From Acidobacteriota bacterium (lineage in GTDB: Bacteria > Acidobacteriota > JAAYUB01 > JAMOQF01): a stretch of DNA of 8,753 bases. Shown here one piece after another: positions 6,468 to 8,753 of this stretch. The notes beneath the pieces were generated by a model that was given only the letters and a program-made list of their open reading frames with translations, did no database searches and was not told the DNA's origin. Location of the stretch: contig JALULU010000230.1 of assembly GCA_027040585.1 (NCBI GenBank), positions 1 to 8,753 on the forward strand. The letters are read 5' to 3'. Made by a program: the position numbers and the translations under genes. Every line of letters begins with the position of its first letter. Within the stretch, counting starts at the first letter, position 1.

Positions 6468-6816
6468 GCCATAAAGTGGTGAGGGTAGACGCTGTATTTA
6501 TGCAGAGGAAAGTCCGGACTCCACAGGGCAGCAGGCCACCTAACAGGTGGGAGGAGTGATCCTATGGAAAGTGCCACAGAAAATAAACCGCCCCAAAATT
6601 TTTTGGGGTAAGGGTGAAAAGGTGGGGTAAGAGCCCACCGGTTAGACGGTAACGTCTGACGCATGGTAAACCCCCTGCGGAGCAAGACCAAATAGGAGGA
6701 CGTTTGAGGCTTGCCCGGCCAATGTCCTCGGGTAGGTTGCTAAAGCTTCAGGGAAACCTGATGCGTAGATGAATGTCTACCTAAAACAGAATCCGGCTTA
6801 CTTGCCACTTTATGGC
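6468..6816 (+). ncRNA. rnpB: RNase P RNA, bacterial class A
   Basis: This is the catalytic RNA that matures tRNA 5' ends. The 5' GCCATAAAGTGG (6468-6479) pairs perfectly with CCACTTTATGGC (6805-6816) as a 12-bp P1, which fixes both ends at about 349 nt. P2 is GGTAGAC (6484-6490) with GTCTACC (6775-6781). The conserved core is present: GAGGAAAGTCCGG from 6505 (P4 5' strand) and ACAGAATCCGGCTTA at 6786-6800 (P4 3' strand). The CCA-binding L15 reads GGTAAACCCC (6665-6674). Class A features are P13 (GGTGGG/CCCACC, 6621-6639), P14 with a GTAA loop (6644-6657), P16 (GAGGAC 6696-6701/GTCCTC 6724-6729), a P6 pseudoknot (GGGCA 6526-6530 with TGCCC 6712-6716) and P18 with a GAAA tetraloop (6745-6764). 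P3 and P12 are short. No U-tract terminator follows; the next gene begins 21 nt later. Confidence 0.98.
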
Positions 6817-6836
6817 TAAAGAATAAGGAAGTATTT

Positions 6837-8153
6837 ATGAGTGGTTCTACTTTTGGTAAATTCCTAAAGTTAATTACCTTTGGAGAAAGTCATGGGAAAT
6901 GTGTTGGTATGGTGCTTGATGGTGTAAAACCGGGACTTGATATTTCAAAGGAAGAAATTGAAAATGAACTTAGAAAAAGAAAACCAGGTGAAACTTTTTT
7001 TTCTTCAGGGAGGAAAGAAGGTGATGAAATTGAAATTCTGAGTGGTTTGTTTAATGGAAAAACCACCGGGCATCCAATTTGCATAATTGTAAAAAATAGG
7101 GATGTAAGAAGCAAAGATTATGAGGATTTAAAAAGTCTTTTTAGACCTGGGCATGCCGACTACACAATATTTAAAAAATATGGAATTAGAGATTATAGGG
7201 GAGGAGGCAGGCTTTCAGGAAGAGAGACAGTTGGCAGAGTAATTGCCGGATCTATTTGCAAAAAAATTTTAAAGAAGTATGGTATAGAGATTTATGGAGG
7301 GGTTATTGAACTTGGGGATATTAAGGCTGAAAGATTTGACATAGATTTTATATATAAAAATCCCCTTAAATTCTCAGATCCAGAGAAATATGAGTACGCT
7401 GAAAAACTTTTGGAAAGGGTTAAAGATGAAGGTGATTCAATTGGTGGAAAGATAAAGATTTTAATTGAAGGGTTGCCCCCTAAAATTGGAGATCCTGTCT
7501 TTGATAAACTTGATGCCCTTTTATGTGGATCCATCATGTCAATTGGAGGTATTAAAGGGGTTGAGATAGGTAGAGGTTTTGAGGTTTCTAAAATGAGGGG
7601 AAGTGAAAATAACGACCAATTTTCAAAAGATGGCTTTATTACAAACAATTCTGGTGGAATCTTAGGTGGAATTTCAAGTGGGGATACAATTGAGATTAAG
7701 GCGTCAGTTAAACCTACCCCTTCAATTTTCTTAGAACAAAATTTTTTAAGCGAGGATGGAGAGGTTGTAAAACATAAAATTAAAGGAAGGCACGATGTTA
7801 CAATATGTCACAGGGTAGTGTCAGTAGCTGAGGCGATGGCTTCAATTGTTCTTGCGGATGGAATTTTATATCAGGAAAAGATAAGGGAAAGTTCTGAAAT
7901 TGAAAGAAAGAGAATGGAAATAGATTTAATTGACACAGAAATTTTAAATTTACTTTCAGAAAGGATTAAAATTTCAAGAGAGATTTTAAGGTTAAAGAAA
8001 AGGGAGAATTTACCTCTATTTTCTAAAGAGAGGGAAAAAGAGATATTTGAAAGTTGTAAAATTTTTTCAAGGTTAAGTGGTGTATCTGAGTCAGATATTT
8101 TAGAAATTTTTCAGAAAATCCTTGAAGTATCTAAAAAAGATGAAAAAGATTAG
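6837..8153 (+). CDS. aroC: Bifunctional chorismate synthase / AroQ-type chorismate mutase fusion
   Basis: Residues 1 to about 345 are chorismate synthase, which converts EPSP to chorismate using reduced FMN. Visible signatures are FGESHG (15-20) with DGVKPG, GGGRLSGRETVGRVIAG (122-138) and RHDVTICHRVVSVAEAM (318-334). Residues about 352-438 are an added AroQ (all-helical) chorismate mutase, which turns chorismate into prephenate for Phe and Tyr. By hand alignment to the E. coli CM domain, Arg359, Arg376, Lys387, Arg399, Glu400 and Ser432 match Arg11, Arg28, Lys39, Arg51, Glu52 and Ser84. Asp48 is replaced by Ser396 and Gln88 by Glu436. At 438 aa the protein is longer than usual stand-alone AroC (about 360-390), and the frame is continuous with no sign of a frameshift. 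AAGGA (6825-6829) lies 7 nt before the ATG. The gene follows rnpB by 20 nt and overlaps the next gene by 14 nt. Confidence 0.93.
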   Translation: MSGSTFGKFLKLITFGESHGKCVGMVLDGVKPGLDISKEEIENELRKRKPGETFFSSGRKEGDEIEILSGLFNGKTTGHPICIIVKNRDVRSKDYEDLKSLFRPGHADYTIFKKYGIRDYRGGGRLSGRETVGRVIAGSICKKILKKYGIEIYGGVIELGDIKAERFDIDFIYKNPLKFSDPEKYEYAEKLLERVKDEGDSIGGKIKILIEGLPPKIGDPVFDKLDALLCGSIMSIGGIKGVEIGRGFEVSKMRGSENNDQFSKDGFITNNSGGILGGISSGDTIEIKASVKPTPSIFLEQNFLSEDGEVVKHKIKGRHDVTICHRVVSVAEAMASIVLADGILYQEKIRESSEIERKRMEIDLIDTEILNLLSERIKISREILRLKKRENLPLFSKEREKEIFESCKIFSRLSGVSESDILEIFQKILEVSKKDEKD

Positions 8154-8753
8154 TTTTACCCTGTTAATATTTTTTTCCTACTTTTTAATTTTGATTTTTC
8201 TATCTAAAGAAATATCCTTTTTTAGAATCTGGTTTTATGTCTTTATCTGGTGGGGATATATTTTAATTTTTGATTACTTTTTTTTAAAAAATAGTGGTAA
8301 ATCAATTTTTTTTAAAAATTTGAAAGAGGGCATAAAAGGAATAATTTACTCTGTTTTTCTCTGGAATATCTTTGAAATATACAATATCTTTTTAAAAAAT
8401 TGGAACTACCACAATTTACCGGGTTCAATTTTTGAGAGGTGGCTTGGCTATTTCTTAGGCTTTGGAACTGTTATTTATGGAATTTACATCTCAACTTTTA
8501 TTGTAAGCTACTTTTTAAATTGGAAATTCCTTTTAAAATTTGACATCTATTCATTTTTTTTAAAAAGAAAAAAGTTTTCCCTTCTAATTGGGATACTCTT
8601 TCTTTTCCTTCCCATTTTTTATAGTAGATACTTTTTCCCCTTAATATGGCTCTCATTTATTTTTATCTTTATTCCCATACTTGATAAATTCTTAGAAGTT
8701 TTCGATTTTTTAGATGAGAAAAGTAAAATTGAAAAATACAACTATCTTTTAAT
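8140..8753 (+). CDS. Partial CDS (3' end missing): polytopic inner-membrane protein, function unknown
   Basis: The ATG at 8140 lies inside the end of the chorismate synthase/mutase gene (14-nt overlap, different frame). It opens a frame with no stop to the right edge, giving 204 visible residues. MKKIS plus a long hydrophobic run make a good membrane-protein N-terminus. About six membrane segments are visible, near residues 5-22, 27-49, 66-85, 101-126, 146-161 and 164-184, with basic loops between them (KNSGKS, LKRKKF). The most distinctive stretch is WNIFEIYN (75-82), then NWNYHNLPG (87-95) and RWLGYFLGFGT (100-110). It puts a Glu (79) inside a predicted helix and looks like a conserved core, but I do not recognise the family. 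No strong Shine-Dalgarno is present; translation is probably coupled to the upstream gene. A role linked to aromatic compounds is possible from position only. Confidence 0.8.
   Translation, partial: MKKISFTLLIFFSYFLILIFLSKEISFFRIWFYVFIWWGYILIFDYFFLKNSGKSIFFKNLKEGIKGIIYSVFLWNIFEIYNIFLKNWNYHNLPGSIFERWLGYFLGFGTVIYGIYISTFIVSYFLNWKFLLKFDIYSFFLKRKKFSLLIGILFLFLPIFYSRYFFPLIWLSFIFIFIPILDKFLEVFDFLDEKSKIEKYNYLL

Noticed and set aside
6455..6691. A 78-codon open frame on the minus strand
   Set aside because: It lies antisense to rnpB. The structured RNA explains the sequence, and the frame's low-complexity, Pro/Trp-rich product looks like no protein.
6890..7648. Minus-strand open frames within chorismate synthase (6890-7114 and 7292-7648)
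   Set aside because: They are antisense shadows of a conserved enzyme, rich in Ser/Pro/Ile as expected of reverse-complement reading, with no start signals.
1..8753. Mobile element, CRISPR array, phage or toxin-antitoxin system
   Set aside because: No repeat array, inverted terminal repeats, transposase, integrase or small paired toxin/antitoxin genes are visible. All long frames are explained by core-type genes.

Overview
The window is AT-rich chromosomal DNA from what looks like a Gram-negative (diderm), probably anaerobic or microaerobic bacterium. Evidence for this is two SurA/PrsA-type periplasmic foldases, a periplasmic octaheme cytochrome c, a DUF4412-like secreted protein and a class A RNase P RNA. 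Shine-Dalgarno sequences are strong (AGGAGG/GGAGG) and spacers are A/T-tract rich. I cannot name the phylum from this sequence alone. It reads as core chromosome: I see no mobile element, CRISPR array, tRNA or phage gene.

Layout. (a) Positions 1-920 (+) hold the 3' part of a gene entering from the left edge; it encodes an Asn/Asp-rich, probably beta-rich protein that I do not recognise, and it ends at a clear intrinsic terminator (927-953). (b) Positions 961-2235 (-) encode an eight-heme cytochrome c of the hydroxylamine oxidoreductase (HAO) type, apparently transcribed alone. (c) Positions 2374-5612 (+) form a tight four-gene operon: two tandem parvulin-type peptidyl-prolyl isomerases, a small S4-domain RNA-binding protein (RqcP/YabO-like) and a YhaM-like OB-fold/HD-domain 3'-5' exoribonuclease. 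It ends at a hairpin shared with the convergent gene. (d) Positions 5656-6378 (-) encode a methionine-rich secreted DUF4412-like protein. (e) Positions 6468-6816 (+) are rnpB, whose 5' and 3' ends pair perfectly over 12 bp (P1). (f) 21 nt later, with no visible terminator, comes a chorismate synthase carrying a C-terminal AroQ-type chorismate mutase domain (6837-8153). (g) Overlapping its end by 14 nt is a polytopic membrane protein gene that runs off the right edge (8140-8753).

How the parts fit. The four-gene operon combines envelope protein folding with translation and RNA quality control. The aroC-aroQ fusion puts the last step of the shikimate pathway and the first committed step to Phe/Tyr in one polypeptide, so chorismate is made and consumed by the same protein. 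The rnpB-aroC junction suggests that the RNase P RNA forms the 5' part of the aroC transcript, or is processed out of it. The HAO-like cytochrome points to periplasmic nitrogen-oxide or hydroxylamine chemistry, but no electron-transfer partner is encoded beside it.

Two genes are easily misread. The left-edge gene is open from the first bases of the window, so an internal GTG at 174 is not its start. The second isomerase starts at the ATG at 3312, behind GGAGG, and not at the upstream TTG.
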